This document shows, piece after piece, positions 24,631 to 32,198 of a stretch of DNA of 64,000 bases; the stretch's first letter is position 1; every line of letters starts with the position of its first letter. The translations under genes and the position numbers were made by a program. Origin of the DNA: Hebobacterum sp964559435 (lineage in GTDB: Bacteria; Armatimonadota; Hebobacteria; Hebobacterales; Hebobacteraceae); assembly GCA_964559435.1 (NCBI GenBank), contig CAZLHI010000002.1, positions 62,001 to 126,000 on the forward strand, written 5' to 3'. Below the pieces are notes generated by a model. That model did no database searches. It was not told the DNA's origin and saw nothing but the letters and a program-made list of their open reading frames with translations.

Positions 24631-24794
24631 CGCTCAGATTGCCGTCCTAGCCCGGACGACCAGAGCGCCGAGACCGCTCGCGGCCTGACCACGTCGTCAA
24701 CCCGTGTGAAGCGAGAGACCACTGTGTTGCGCTCGATGATGGTTTTATCGTCCTCTCCAAGGGGCCTGTCATAGATCGGGAAGAGTGTCTTCAC
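24627..24794 (-). CDS. Possible small protein directly upstream of the GT-C gene
   Basis: A 55-residue frame on the minus strand starting at GTG, with NTVVSRFTRVDDVVRPRA and codon use like the neighbours. Its TGA stop overlaps the GTG start of the glycosyltransferase in GTGA, the arrangement seen at many real junctions in this window. The frame extends further upstream, but there it is only the shadow of the transporter gene on the other strand. It could equally be chance. No family recognised. Confidence 0.25.
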   Translation of the reverse strand: MKTLFPIYDRPLGEDDKTIIERNTVVSRFTRVDDVVRPRAVSALWSSGLGRQSER

Positions 24795-24887
24795 CGCTTC
24801 CCGCCATACTTGCCTGAGATCGGCGTACTGGCACTGTGGCAGGGAGCCGCTTGATCCCGGCGAAGTCACCCATCGGGAGGGCGAGCC

Positions 24888-25793
24888 ATGCGCGATCTGC
24901 TTGCGGTGTGGCAGAACACCCGATTGGTAGTGCTGGTCGCGCTCACAGCGGCCCTGTACGCGGCGCTCATGATGCCATTCAAAGTGGCGCAGCTCATCCC
25001 GGGTATCACCGAGATCCGTCCCGGCATAGTGATACCTTTTGTGTTCGGCCTGCTGTTCGGGCCCGCCGCCGCGTGGGGGGCCGCTTTCGGCAACTTGATC
25101 GGCGACATGCTCGGCGGCATGCTGACCCCCGGCAGTCCCTTCGGCTTCGTCGCGAATCTCCTCTATGCTTACATTCCCTATCGAGTCTGGGGAGTCTACC
25201 GAATGGCCCGACGCGAGGCGGCGCTCGACTTCAGAACGGGACGATGGCTGGTCAGCTACCCCCTGCTGGTCGCATCGGCAGCGCTCGCCGTCACGGGAGC
25301 CGTCCTTCACTACAGGGGGTCTCCGGTCATCGCCTACACTCTGTACGCACTGGCCGCCATCTCGCTATTCGTCATGCTGTCCAGAACACGCGAGACAGGA
25401 GAATTGTTGCTTGTGTCTGCCCTCGCGGCCGCCGTCTGTGCGGCCGTAGTTGGCTTTGGGGTGGACGTCGTGAGGATGTTTCCGTTCAAGGCAGTCGCCC
25501 CCGTGGTTCTCGTCAACAACTTGACTCTCGGGACTGTGCTCGCGCCGCCCCTCCTGTCCGCCCTCTACCCCCGCGTGCGCCGATGGGGTCTTCTTCACTG
25601 GCAGCTCTTAGGCCGGCAGTCGCCGTCTCGCTCGCCACGGGTCACGCTCGGGGTCCTCGTGTGCTGGGTGGGAGCAGTGGCTGTGCTCTCGGCCGGCATC
25701 GGCATGTCGGGCGAGGAGGCCATCGGCCTCGGTATGTTGGGCGGCCTGGCTCTGCCGTTGGCTGTCCTGGCAGCCGGCATCCTGCTGATCTGA
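24888..25793 (+). CDS. ECF-type substrate-capture (S component)-like membrane protein
   Basis: A 301-residue hydrophobic protein. The first half (LVALTAALYAALMMPFK, ITEIRPGIVIPFVFGLLFGP, AAFGNLIGDMLGG) matches the pattern of energy-coupling-factor S components for vitamins and queuosine precursors. The remaining approximately 130 residues add further helices beyond the usual 180-200 residue size. GGGAGG precedes the ATG. No ECF A, A' or T genes are nearby, so a shared (group II) module elsewhere would be needed. The substrate is not determinable, and no riboswitch is recognised in the 90 bases upstream. Confidence 0.6.
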   Translation: MRDLLAVWQNTRLVVLVALTAALYAALMMPFKVAQLIPGITEIRPGIVIPFVFGLLFGPAAAWGAAFGNLIGDMLGGMLTPGSPFGFVANLLYAYIPYRVWGVYRMARREAALDFRTGRWLVSYPLLVASAALAVTGAVLHYRGSPVIAYTLYALAAISLFVMLSRTRETGELLLVSALAAAVCAAVVGFGVDVVRMFPFKAVAPVVLVNNLTLGTVLAPPLLSALYPRVRRWGLLHWQLLGRQSPSRSPRVTLGVLVCWVGAVAVLSAGIGMSGEEAIGLGMLGGLALPLAVLAAGILLI

Positions 25794-25810
25794 CTCGTGC
25801 ACAGCGTGAA

Positions 25811-27055
25811 TCAGCAGTCCGCGAACAGGTCGCCGCGTTCCTCTCGCGCAGGTGATACCTCGACGATATGCCCCACCCAGTCATCCGGAGCAGCGGCGCG
25901 GACTCTCGCGTAGTGAGGCGTGTGGCCGGTCAGGTGGCCCCTACCGTCCCTCTCCTCGAACAGGACAGATACTTTCCTGCCGACCCACTGCTGTGCGGCA
26001 GCGCGTGCCAAGTCACGCGCGAGCGACAGCATTTTCCGGGTGCGCTCCCGCTTCGCCGCAGCGGCGACGTCGTCGCGTCGCCCCGCCGCTGGCGTGCCGG
26101 GACGACGAGAATACTGGAACACGTGAACCCGAGCGAAGCCCATCTCCCGGACGAAATCCGCGCTCCGCTTGAACTGCTCCTCGGTCTCCCCTGGAAAGCC
26201 TACCATCACGTCGGTCGTGATCGCCGCGTCGGGCCAGCCGGCGCGGACTCGCGCGACGATCTCAGCGAAGTCGCTGCTGGTGTAGCCGCGGCCCATTGCG
26301 CTCAGGACCAAGTCGTCGCCTGACTGGAGCGGCAGGTGGAGATGATGGCAGAGCGTCGGATGGTCCGACATCTCGGCGAGCAGGCCCTCGTCGAGGTCCA
26401 TCGGCTCTATCGAGCTAAGGCGGATGCGGGGTATTGCGATGTCGCGGATCTGCCGAAGCAGGCCTGGCAAAGACGTATCGCCGCGGTCTCTGCCGTAGGC
26501 GCCGAGCCGTATGCCGCAGAGAACGACTTCCTGCGCGCCCGAGTCCGCGAGGTCGCGGAGTTCGGTAAGCACCATCGCAAGAGGCTTGCTCGTCGGCCGC
26601 CCCCGGGCATCGGGCACGACGCAGTAGGTGCATTTGTGGTCGCACCCGTCTTGGATTCTGACGAAGGACCGGGTGCGCGGTGGGAGATAGGTCGCCGGAC
26701 GCGAGGGGGCCTGCAGTTCTGGCAGGAAGTGGGCGAGCTGCAGCTTGCGCGTGTTGGGAACGACGGCCGTGACGCCTGGGAGCTCGAGCAGCGAATACGG
26801 ATCGCGCTGTGCGAGGCAGCCGGTGACGATCAAGGCAGCCTCGGGATGGTCGCGTGCGATCTTGCGGACGAGCTTGCGGGCCTTGGCGTCGGCGGTCGCG
26901 GTGACGGTGCACGTGTTGACGATGTACGTCTCGGCCGGTTCGCCGCGGCCGGCTATCCGATAGCCGCGTGCGGCGAGGGATCGAGCAATGTCGTCGGAGT
27001 CGCACTGGTTGACCTTGCAACCTAGGGTGAGGATGCAGACGCGCGAAGGACTCAT
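25811..27055 (-). CDS. mtaB: tRNA t6A37 methylthiotransferase
   Basis: Radical SAM enzyme that adds a methylthio group to t6A37 in tRNAs reading ANN codons. At 414 residues it has three domains. The N-terminal UPF0004 domain uses C13 (LGCKVNQ), C49 (NTCTVT) and C80 (VTGCLAQ) for the auxiliary cluster. The radical SAM domain has C138-x3-C142-x2-C145 (CDHKCTYC). A TRAM-like C-terminus (VSVLFEERDGRGHLTGHTPHY) completes it. LGCKVNQ rather than the MiaB/RimO forms marks the MtaB subgroup. It ends the long ligA-to-mtaB gene string on this strand, 70 bases after the last membrane protein gene. Confidence 0.93.
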   Translation of the reverse strand: MSPSRVCILTLGCKVNQCDSDDIARSLAARGYRIAGRGEPAETYIVNTCTVTATADAKARKLVRKIARDHPEAALIVTGCLAQRDPYSLLELPGVTAVVPNTRKLQLAHFLPELQAPSRPATYLPPRTRSFVRIQDGCDHKCTYCVVPDARGRPTSKPLAMVLTELRDLADSGAQEVVLCGIRLGAYGRDRGDTSLPGLLRQIRDIAIPRIRLSSIEPMDLDEGLLAEMSDHPTLCHHLHLPLQSGDDLVLSAMGRGYTSSDFAEIVARVRAGWPDAAITTDVMVGFPGETEEQFKRSADFVREMGFARVHVFQYSRRPGTPAAGRRDDVAAAAKRERTRKMLSLARDLARAAAQQWVGRKVSVLFEERDGRGHLTGHTPHYARVRAAAPDDWVGHIVEVSPAREERGDLFADC

Positions 27056-27125
27056 TTCCGCTCAATGATAGCACGAACAGCCTTGAGGTTAACAGCCCGG
27101 GGGGAGAGGAGCAGATTGCCGGCAG

Positions 27126-27794
27126 CTAGGCGCCGCGCCCGGCGAACCAGGGGATGAAGGAGCCGACCCACTCGTTCAGCAGGAACTGCATGCGGCCGAT
27201 GAACAGCGAGACGCGGGCCATCACCGTATTGCCGAACATGGCCCCGAAGGCGATCATGAGGAACCAGCGGCCCAGCAGTGCAGAGCGGCCGAGAGCGCGG
27301 CCCGCCCGGCCTTCGTGAGGAACGGCGAAGAAGAAGTAGCTCATAACGGTGAGCAGGATGATGACGAAGAGCCAGTGGTGCAAGATCACATGACCCCAGC
27401 CCATCTCTGCGTCCGCGCGGAGCGGCTTGAAGCAGGCGTAGATCTGCGGGGAGTAGATGGGGAAGAACTCCCGGAAGAAGTAGCCGGCCGCAGTGCCAAA
27501 CAGCAGCCCCATGACGAGCCGGGCCAGCCATAGGAGGCGCCGGCTGTAGATGAAGTAGAACAGCAGGCCCACGATCGGGGCGAAGACCCAGTACCACCTG
27601 CCCTCGTGGATCATGGGCTTCCACCATTTGCCCTCCAGGTTCTGAGTCCAGATGAACACGATGAGATAGCCTGCGCTCAGCCCCACGAAGATGTGCTCGA
27701 AAAGCCGAGAGATGGGATTCTCGCGGTAGAGGATCGTGTAGACCCCGAGCGTGACAAGAGCGGCCGCCCACAGGATGAGGGTCTCGGGGCTCAC
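27126..27794 (-). CDS. Uncharacterised membrane protein (module member 4)
   Basis: A 222-residue protein with about six hydrophobic helices (LILWAAALVTLGVYTILY, IFVGLSAGYLIVFIW, FAPIVGLLFYFIY, LARLVMGLLFGTAAGYFF, VILHHWLFVIILLTVMSYFF and a C-terminal one). Its start overlaps the preceding gene's stop by four bases. I recognise no family. It has no cleavable signal and no obvious catalytic motif, apart from conserved-looking aromatic loops such as WKPMIHEGRWYW. By position it is the last member of a four-gene membrane block. Confidence 0.8.
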   Translation of the reverse strand: MSPETLILWAAALVTLGVYTILYRENPISRLFEHIFVGLSAGYLIVFIWTQNLEGKWWKPMIHEGRWYWVFAPIVGLLFYFIYSRRLLWLARLVMGLLFGTAAGYFFREFFPIYSPQIYACFKPLRADAEMGWGHVILHHWLFVIILLTVMSYFFFAVPHEGRAGRALGRSALLGRWFLMIAFGAMFGNTVMARVSLFIGRMQFLLNEWVGSFIPWFAGRGA

Positions 27795-28642
27795 GCTCGT
27801 TGCCTCCCCCGCCCGCGGGCGAGAACGTAGCCAGCGTTGCCGACTATGATAAGCGCTATGATGAGCAGGTGAGCCCAGGACTGGACGTTCATGATTATGC
27901 TGGCTCGGGCGGGGCGCCTGACCAGCACCTCCATCTCCGCCGCGCCCTTCGCGCCCACCAACATTCCCTGCATCTGATCGGAATCCAGAAACGGGTAGTA
28001 GCCGGGAGCCATCACCGCGGTATAGGCGCTGGCGAAGGGTGTGCCGTAGACGCCTTGGATCAGACCGATCCAGTATTCGGTCACACTGGCGAGCCCCGTG
28101 ACCTCGATTACCAGCCCGATGCTGCTGATATCCTGCACTCCCTTCATCATTGGCAGTTCGCCCACGGGAGTGCCGTGGAAGTCATCTCCAATGGTCTTTG
28201 GGATGTTCTTCCCTAGCGCGATCAAGACATTATCGAAGCCATACTTATATCCCCAGTTGCACCAATCGACCCCGTATTGCGCCCCGTACTCTTGCGTGAC
28301 GCGCTCCGCGATATCGTTGGCGAGCTTCACGCCCATCGGGGGGTAGAGGTTCATGATCGCAAACCGCTTGCCGTTCTGAAGACAAGCGTGGATGATCGCC
28401 TCTGTCTGCGGCCCGGTCTCCGCCTGCGTGCTGGCGTCCCAGTCGGTCGAGATGACGATGAGCTTGTCGTCGGGCACGGCTGCGATGGCTTCATAGACCC
28501 CGTGCGTAGCGCGACTCGGTGCGATCGGGAGCGGCATCGGGAAGAGGATCTGCCAGACCACGACCCCCGCCATGAACAGGTAGATGTAGTAGCGGGGAAT
28601 CTGCTGGAAACGCTGCCAGAAGCTCACCCGAGCCGAAGCCAT
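27791..28642 (-). CDS. Uncharacterised protein with two flanking membrane helices and a central alpha/beta domain (module member 3)
   Basis: A 283-residue protein. One helix near the N-terminus (YYIYLFMAGVVVWQILF) and one near the C-terminus (WAHLLIIALIIVGNAGYVL) bracket a soluble domain of about 200 residues. That domain reads like a Rossmann-type fold: IVISTDWDAS, RFAIMNLYPPMG, LVIEVTGLASVTEYW. The topology suggests an extracytoplasmic domain held by both ends. It follows the preceding membrane gene by one base and overlaps the next by four. No function can be assigned; the soluble domain is the best handle for structure-based search. Confidence 0.8.
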   Translation of the reverse strand: MASARVSFWQRFQQIPRYYIYLFMAGVVVWQILFPMPLPIAPSRATHGVYEAIAAVPDDKLIVISTDWDASTQAETGPQTEAIIHACLQNGKRFAIMNLYPPMGVKLANDIAERVTQEYGAQYGVDWCNWGYKYGFDNVLIALGKNIPKTIGDDFHGTPVGELPMMKGVQDISSIGLVIEVTGLASVTEYWIGLIQGVYGTPFASAYTAVMAPGYYPFLDSDQMQGMLVGAKGAAEMEVLVRRPARASIIMNVQSWAHLLIIALIIVGNAGYVLARGRGRQRA

Positions 28643-28643
28643 A

Positions 28644-29525
28644 TCAGCCCTGCTCCGAGAAGAAGGTCCCGCGCTCGAGGCTCAGCCAGATTCGCAAGGA
28701 CATGGCAAGGCCTCCTATGGCGATGCCGAAGTAGATGCCGCGCTGGGCGGGCGTGTTGAGCCATGACATTATCCACTCGCCCAATGCCTCAAGCCTGAAG
28801 AAGGCGAGCGCGCCGCTCGTCGGAAGGCCGCTGGTGATCCAGGCACCTAAGGGCACCTGCCCGAGCATCACGATGAAGGCAGCGGCCATCATCAGGCCGG
28901 CCTCGGCCGTTCGTATGCGGAAGGCGCGATAGGCCGCGGAGGCGATATAGAAGGCGAGGAGGGAGAACGTTGCCGCCTGCAGCGGCATGAACAGCCCGTT
29001 GAACAGTACCTCGTAGATGCCTTCGGGCCACGGCTCGATGTCTGGCGGTGGCTCGACCTTGGGCAGGTAGTGTGCCCAGAACCCGAATATGAGCATGGCC
29101 AGCATTGCCAGGAAGAAGGCAAGGCTGTTGTGCCAGCCAGGACGCCGCTGCGCGACGTTACGCCCGTGAACCTGGCAGAGGCTGTAGACGCCCAACCCGA
29201 CGGTGAACGCGAGGATGACGGACAACATGATCCCCAGGGGTTCGATGCCCGGGCTGAGGATGTTCGCCTTACGGGCCGGGTTCGGGTTGGGTATACCGGT
29301 CGGCCACAGGACTTGCTCCCGCACCGGTAGGAAGTATTCCAGGCCGAGATAGAGGCCGCCGGCGAAGGTGACGAAGGCGATGAGCCAGCGTCGTCCCCGC
29401 GGCCCGAGAAAGCGATGCAGCAGGGCGAGCAGGACGAAGCTGCCAGCCACCGAGATGGCCAGACGTGTGTACAACGGCACGGGCGTTGTTGCTGGGCTGA
29501 AGACGCTCTGCAGTAACTCACCCAC
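28644..29525 (-). CDS. Uncharacterised multi-spanning membrane protein (module member 2)
   Basis: A 293-residue protein with about seven or eight hydrophobic helices (LAISVAGSFVLLALLH, LGIMLSVILAFTVGLGVYSL, LAFFLAMLAMLIFGFWAHYL, and others). A loop after the second helix is rich in Pro and Asn (LWPTGIPNPNPARKANILSP). A short proline-rich loop EPPPDIEPWPEG precedes the second half. Two-base gap to the upstream gene and one-base gap downstream. Family not recognised. Confidence 0.8.
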   Translation of the reverse strand: MGELLQSVFSPATTPVPLYTRLAISVAGSFVLLALLHRFLGPRGRRWLIAFVTFAGGLYLGLEYFLPVREQVLWPTGIPNPNPARKANILSPGIEPLGIMLSVILAFTVGLGVYSLCQVHGRNVAQRRPGWHNSLAFFLAMLAMLIFGFWAHYLPKVEPPPDIEPWPEGIYEVLFNGLFMPLQAATFSLLAFYIASAAYRAFRIRTAEAGLMMAAAFIVMLGQVPLGAWITSGLPTSGALAFFRLEALGEWIMSWLNTPAQRGIYFGIAIGGLAMSLRIWLSLERGTFFSEQG

Positions 29526-29527
29526 GA

Positions 29528-30325
29528 TCAGTTGCCCTTCGCGAGAAGGGCCAGCAGGAAGTTATGCTCCAGGTTCGCCGCCGCGCCGAGGAACGTCGCG
29601 ACGCCCACACCGAGGAGCACGAGACATATCAGGACGGCCTTGACGATGTCCTGGCCGACCAGGCTGCCGGTCAGGGTCGGCTCGCGCGTGAGATAGGCGC
29701 TGGCCGCGTAGTACTCGTCGCCGATCACAACATAGTCGCAGGTCGCGATGAAGAACGGTATCTGCACCGGGTCCGGGCAGCCCGCCACCTGCAGCGCGCC
29801 CAGAGCCTGGCCGTTCTCGGCGAGGATGAGCGACTCTGCGTAGAACATCCCGAAGAAGAAGTTGGTCGCGACCTGTTCTCGTGCCATCAGGCCGACCGAT
29901 CCTAGCGCGTAGGCGAACTGCTGGTCGGATATGAAGCGCACGTCTTCTGATCGGAACGCCTCCGGTCGGCCGGCTGTGGTGTATGCTTCGCGCACGGCTT
30001 CTTCAGCAACCGGGTAGACAGGCGGGTCGCACACGCCCACGATGAGTCGTGTCGCACGGGTCGCGGCAAGGCGTACGATATGGGCCAGAATCGCGAGCGC
30101 CTGGAGTGTGACGATGTTGATCCCTGAGAGGCCAGGCGAGAAGAATATGGGCCGCCCCATTTCCGTGGCGCGCCCGACGGCCTCCTCGATGGCGGCGAGG
30201 CCGGGGATCCGGCGGATGAACATCTCGCGGCCGCGCTGGGCCAGCAGCACGCTGACCACGATGATGAGACACATCGAGCCGAACACGGCGCTCATGAACC
30301 AATTCGCGTGCTCGAGGCCACCCAT
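29528..30325 (-). CDS. Uncharacterised membrane-flanked protein, possibly DUF6754-like (module member 1)
   Basis: A 265-residue protein. An N-terminal helix (FGSMCLIIVVSVLLA) and a C-terminal helix (VLICLVLLGVGVATFLGA) enclose about 190 residues with an alpha/beta look: PIFFSPGLSGINIVTLQALA, ATRLIVGVCDPPVYP, MFYAESLILAENG, CDYVVIGDEYY. The layout mirrors that of the third module member. The sequence reminds me of the DUF6754 family, from memory only. It starts two bases after the small 110-residue gene and is followed two bases later by the next membrane gene. Confidence 0.78.
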   Translation of the reverse strand: MGGLEHANWFMSAVFGSMCLIIVVSVLLAQRGREMFIRRIPGLAAIEEAVGRATEMGRPIFFSPGLSGINIVTLQALAILAHIVRLAATRATRLIVGVCDPPVYPVAEEAVREAYTTAGRPEAFRSEDVRFISDQQFAYALGSVGLMAREQVATNFFFGMFYAESLILAENGQALGALQVAGCPDPVQIPFFIATCDYVVIGDEYYAASAYLTREPTLTGSLVGQDIVKAVLICLVLLGVGVATFLGAAANLEHNFLLALLAKGN

Positions 30326-30327
30326 CG

Positions 30328-30660
30328 CTACGCAGGCTCCTCGCTGGATTCTCCCAGACGGTTCAAGAGCCGGTCAAAGGCCTCTCGGTCGGCAAGCACC
30401 TCGGCCGCCGCCTCCACCTCGTGGGGGGGCAGGAAGAAGCTCAGGAAGGGCCGCGCGAAGAAGGCGGCCTGGCTCATCAGGAATCCGATGGGGCGGTTCA
30501 GCTCGAGAAAGAGAACGGCTGGCGATTCGAGGCGGCGGGCCCTGATCGCACGGGCGAGCTTCTCGATGAGTTCGTTCTTACGCGCCTGCTCGGCGGCGAG
30601 CTGTTCCGCGTCTACGGGCCGGGGCCGAAGGAAATCAACCAGGTGTGAGATCGTCACCAC
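30328..30660 (-). CDS. Small uncharacterised protein with amphipathic/hydrophobic centre
   Basis: A 110-residue protein starting with GTG. It has a charged helical N-terminus (AEQARKNELIEKLARAIRAR), a central block SPAVLFLELNRPIGFLMSQA then FFARPFLSFFLPP, and an acidic helical C-terminus. The centre could insert partly into a membrane. It overlaps the upstream PH-like gene by 26 bases and precedes the membrane block by two bases, so it is very likely part of the same system. The family is not named. Confidence 0.75.
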   Translation of the reverse strand: MVTISHLVDFLRPRPVDAEQLAAEQARKNELIEKLARAIRARRLESPAVLFLELNRPIGFLMSQAAFFARPFLSFFLPPHEVEAAAEVLADREAFDRLLNRLGESSEEPA

Positions 30661-31078
30661 CAGCCGCCTCCCGTCTTACGTGGTGGTCGATGGCCGCCAT
30701 GACCTCTTCTGCATTGCCCTCAAACCAGAGATATATACCACGGAAGGCGTCGAGACGCGAAGGGCGCGGCAGCGGGCTGAGCTTCACTCCGAGATCGTCG
30801 CGCAGCACCCGGCGGACCTGCCTCCAGCTCATGCGGCGGCGATGAATGAGCCCACGGGCATCAATGCCACCTTCGCTCAAGGTGAAGCGCAATGGGAACG
30901 CGTAGTCGCCGACCGAGGCCGTGAGGAGAACAGCAGCAAGCAGTCCGAAGAAGGGACTCCCGAATGCGTAGGCGGCGAGCACAGATGCGCCGATGATGAA
31001 CGCTGCAACTAGGACCGCCTGCCTCGGCCGGCGGCGGGCCAGGTGGACGCTCCAGGCCAGACAGTGCTCTGGCTTCAC
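30635..31078 (-). CDS. Small membrane protein with PH-like C-terminal domain
   Basis: A 147-residue protein with two close hydrophobic helices (QAVLVAAFIIGASVLAAYAF, FFGLLAAVLLTASVGDY). They are followed by a beta-rich stretch (RFTLSEGGIDARGLIHRRR, MSWRQVRRVLRD) typical of bacterial PH-like domains anchored in membranes. The GTG start overlaps the HD gene stop in GTGA. A longer open frame upstream is only the shadow of that gene. Role unknown. Confidence 0.7.
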   Translation of the reverse strand: MKPEHCLAWSVHLARRRPRQAVLVAAFIIGASVLAAYAFGSPFFGLLAAVLLTASVGDYAFPLRFTLSEGGIDARGLIHRRRMSWRQVRRVLRDDLGVKLSPLPRPSRLDAFRGIYLWFEGNAEEVMAAIDHHVRREAAGGDDLTPG

Positions 31079-31623
31079 AGCCCCAGGTCTTCGCTGATCC
31101 CCTGCATGGCCTTCACCCCGGTCTCGACGAATTCTTCCAGGCTCAGGCCGAGTTCCGCCTCGCAGGCCTTGATCTGGTCGCGGTTCGCCCCGCGGGCGAA
31201 GGACTTCTCCTTCATGCGGTTGAGCACGAACTGGGTGTCGATGGCGGCGAGCTTCTTCTCGGGTCGGATGAGTGCCGCCGCGACGATGAGCCCAGTGAGG
31301 GGATCGACGATCCACAGGGCGTTGTCGAGAAGAGACCCCCGGGGAGCTTTGTCCGCGTGCGCCAGCACGGCATGGACGATGCCCGAGTCTAGGCCTTGTT
31401 CCTCCAGCATGCGCGCCGCGATCTGCCCGTGGGTCTCCGGCGAATCGGCCGTCTGATCGTAGTCCAGGTCGTGCAGCAGGCCTGCGAGCCGCCAGGTGTG
31501 CTCGTCTTCCCCAAGGCGCTGCGCCAGCGCGGCCAGCACGGCCTCGCAGGCGAGGCAATGCTTGCGGAGGTTCTTGTTGTTGACATGCGCCTTGAGTAGC
31601 TTCAGAGCCGTGTCACGATCCAT
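31075..31623 (-). CDS. HD-domain phosphohydrolase
   Basis: A 182-residue protein with the HD motif in WRLAGLLHDLDYD, a histidine ahead of it in KHCLACEAVLAALA, and a second histidine pair downstream (THGQIA, AHADKAP). It belongs to the HDIG/HDc superfamily of metal-dependent phosphohydrolases acting on nucleotides or other phosphate esters. In small single-domain members the substrate is usually unknown. It is co-transcribed behind the AMMECR1 gene (11-base gap) and coupled to the PH-like gene. Confidence 0.85.
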   Translation of the reverse strand: MDRDTALKLLKAHVNNKNLRKHCLACEAVLAALAQRLGEDEHTWRLAGLLHDLDYDQTADSPETHGQIAARMLEEQGLDSGIVHAVLAHADKAPRGSLLDNALWIVDPLTGLIVAAALIRPEKKLAAIDTQFVLNRMKEKSFARGANRDQIKACEAELGLSLEEFVETGVKAMQGISEDLGL

Positions 31624-31634
31624 AGATGCTGCCT

Positions 31635-32174
31635 CTATCCCTCTTCTCCGAAGACCTCGGCCCTAAATGCGTATATCGTCGCACCCGTTCGCCAGACATC
31701 CTTCGGCAGGCCGGCCTTCAGGCATGTGTGCTCCAAGAACTGCTCGCGATTCCACTCCCACTCGACGGGGACCTGCGGGAGAAGCAGCCCGCGCCGCGTC
31801 CCCTTCTCGATTATGAGCCCGTGCACTCCGACCTCGATTTCGGTGACGTCGACGATCTTCTGGGCAGGGCTGAGAAGCGATATGTCTATCGTCAGCTCGC
31901 GCACCTCATCGGCCGTGACCGGCGGGAAGCGCGGGTCGTCTCGGGCCGCGGCTCGGGCCATTCTGGCGACGTTGACAGCCGTGGGCTCATGCGGCTCGGT
32001 CGTGCCGATGCATCCGCGCAGGTCGCCGCTCCTCTTGAGCGTGACAAACGCTGCGCCGGGCTTCTGCAGTTCCGGGTCCTCCACGTGCGGCTGATAGGCC
32101 TCCCCGCGGGCCGCGGCCTCCACTGCCTCGCGAGCAATGCGGAGCAAAGTCTTGCGCTGCGCTTCTTTCAACAT
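31635..32174 (-). CDS. amrA: AMMECR1-domain protein (AmmeMemoRadiSam system protein A)
   Basis: A 179-residue protein covering the whole AMMECR1 fold. The invariant motif LRGCIGT is at about residues 52-58, followed by DDPRFPPVTADEV and HGLIIEKGTRRGLLLPQV. In many bacteria and archaea it is linked with MEMO and a radical SAM protein, but neither partner is encoded in this window. GGAAGAG precedes the ATG. It is 24 bases downstream of ligA and 11 bases before the HD gene. Biochemical role not established. Confidence 0.93.
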   Translation of the reverse strand: MLKEAQRKTLLRIAREAVEAAARGEAYQPHVEDPELQKPGAAFVTLKRSGDLRGCIGTTEPHEPTAVNVARMARAAARDDPRFPPVTADEVRELTIDISLLSPAQKIVDVTEIEVGVHGLIIEKGTRRGLLLPQVPVEWEWNREQFLEHTCLKAGLPKDVWRTGATIYAFRAEVFGEEG

Positions 32175-32198
32175 GGCTCTTCCCCGTGCGCTTTCCGC

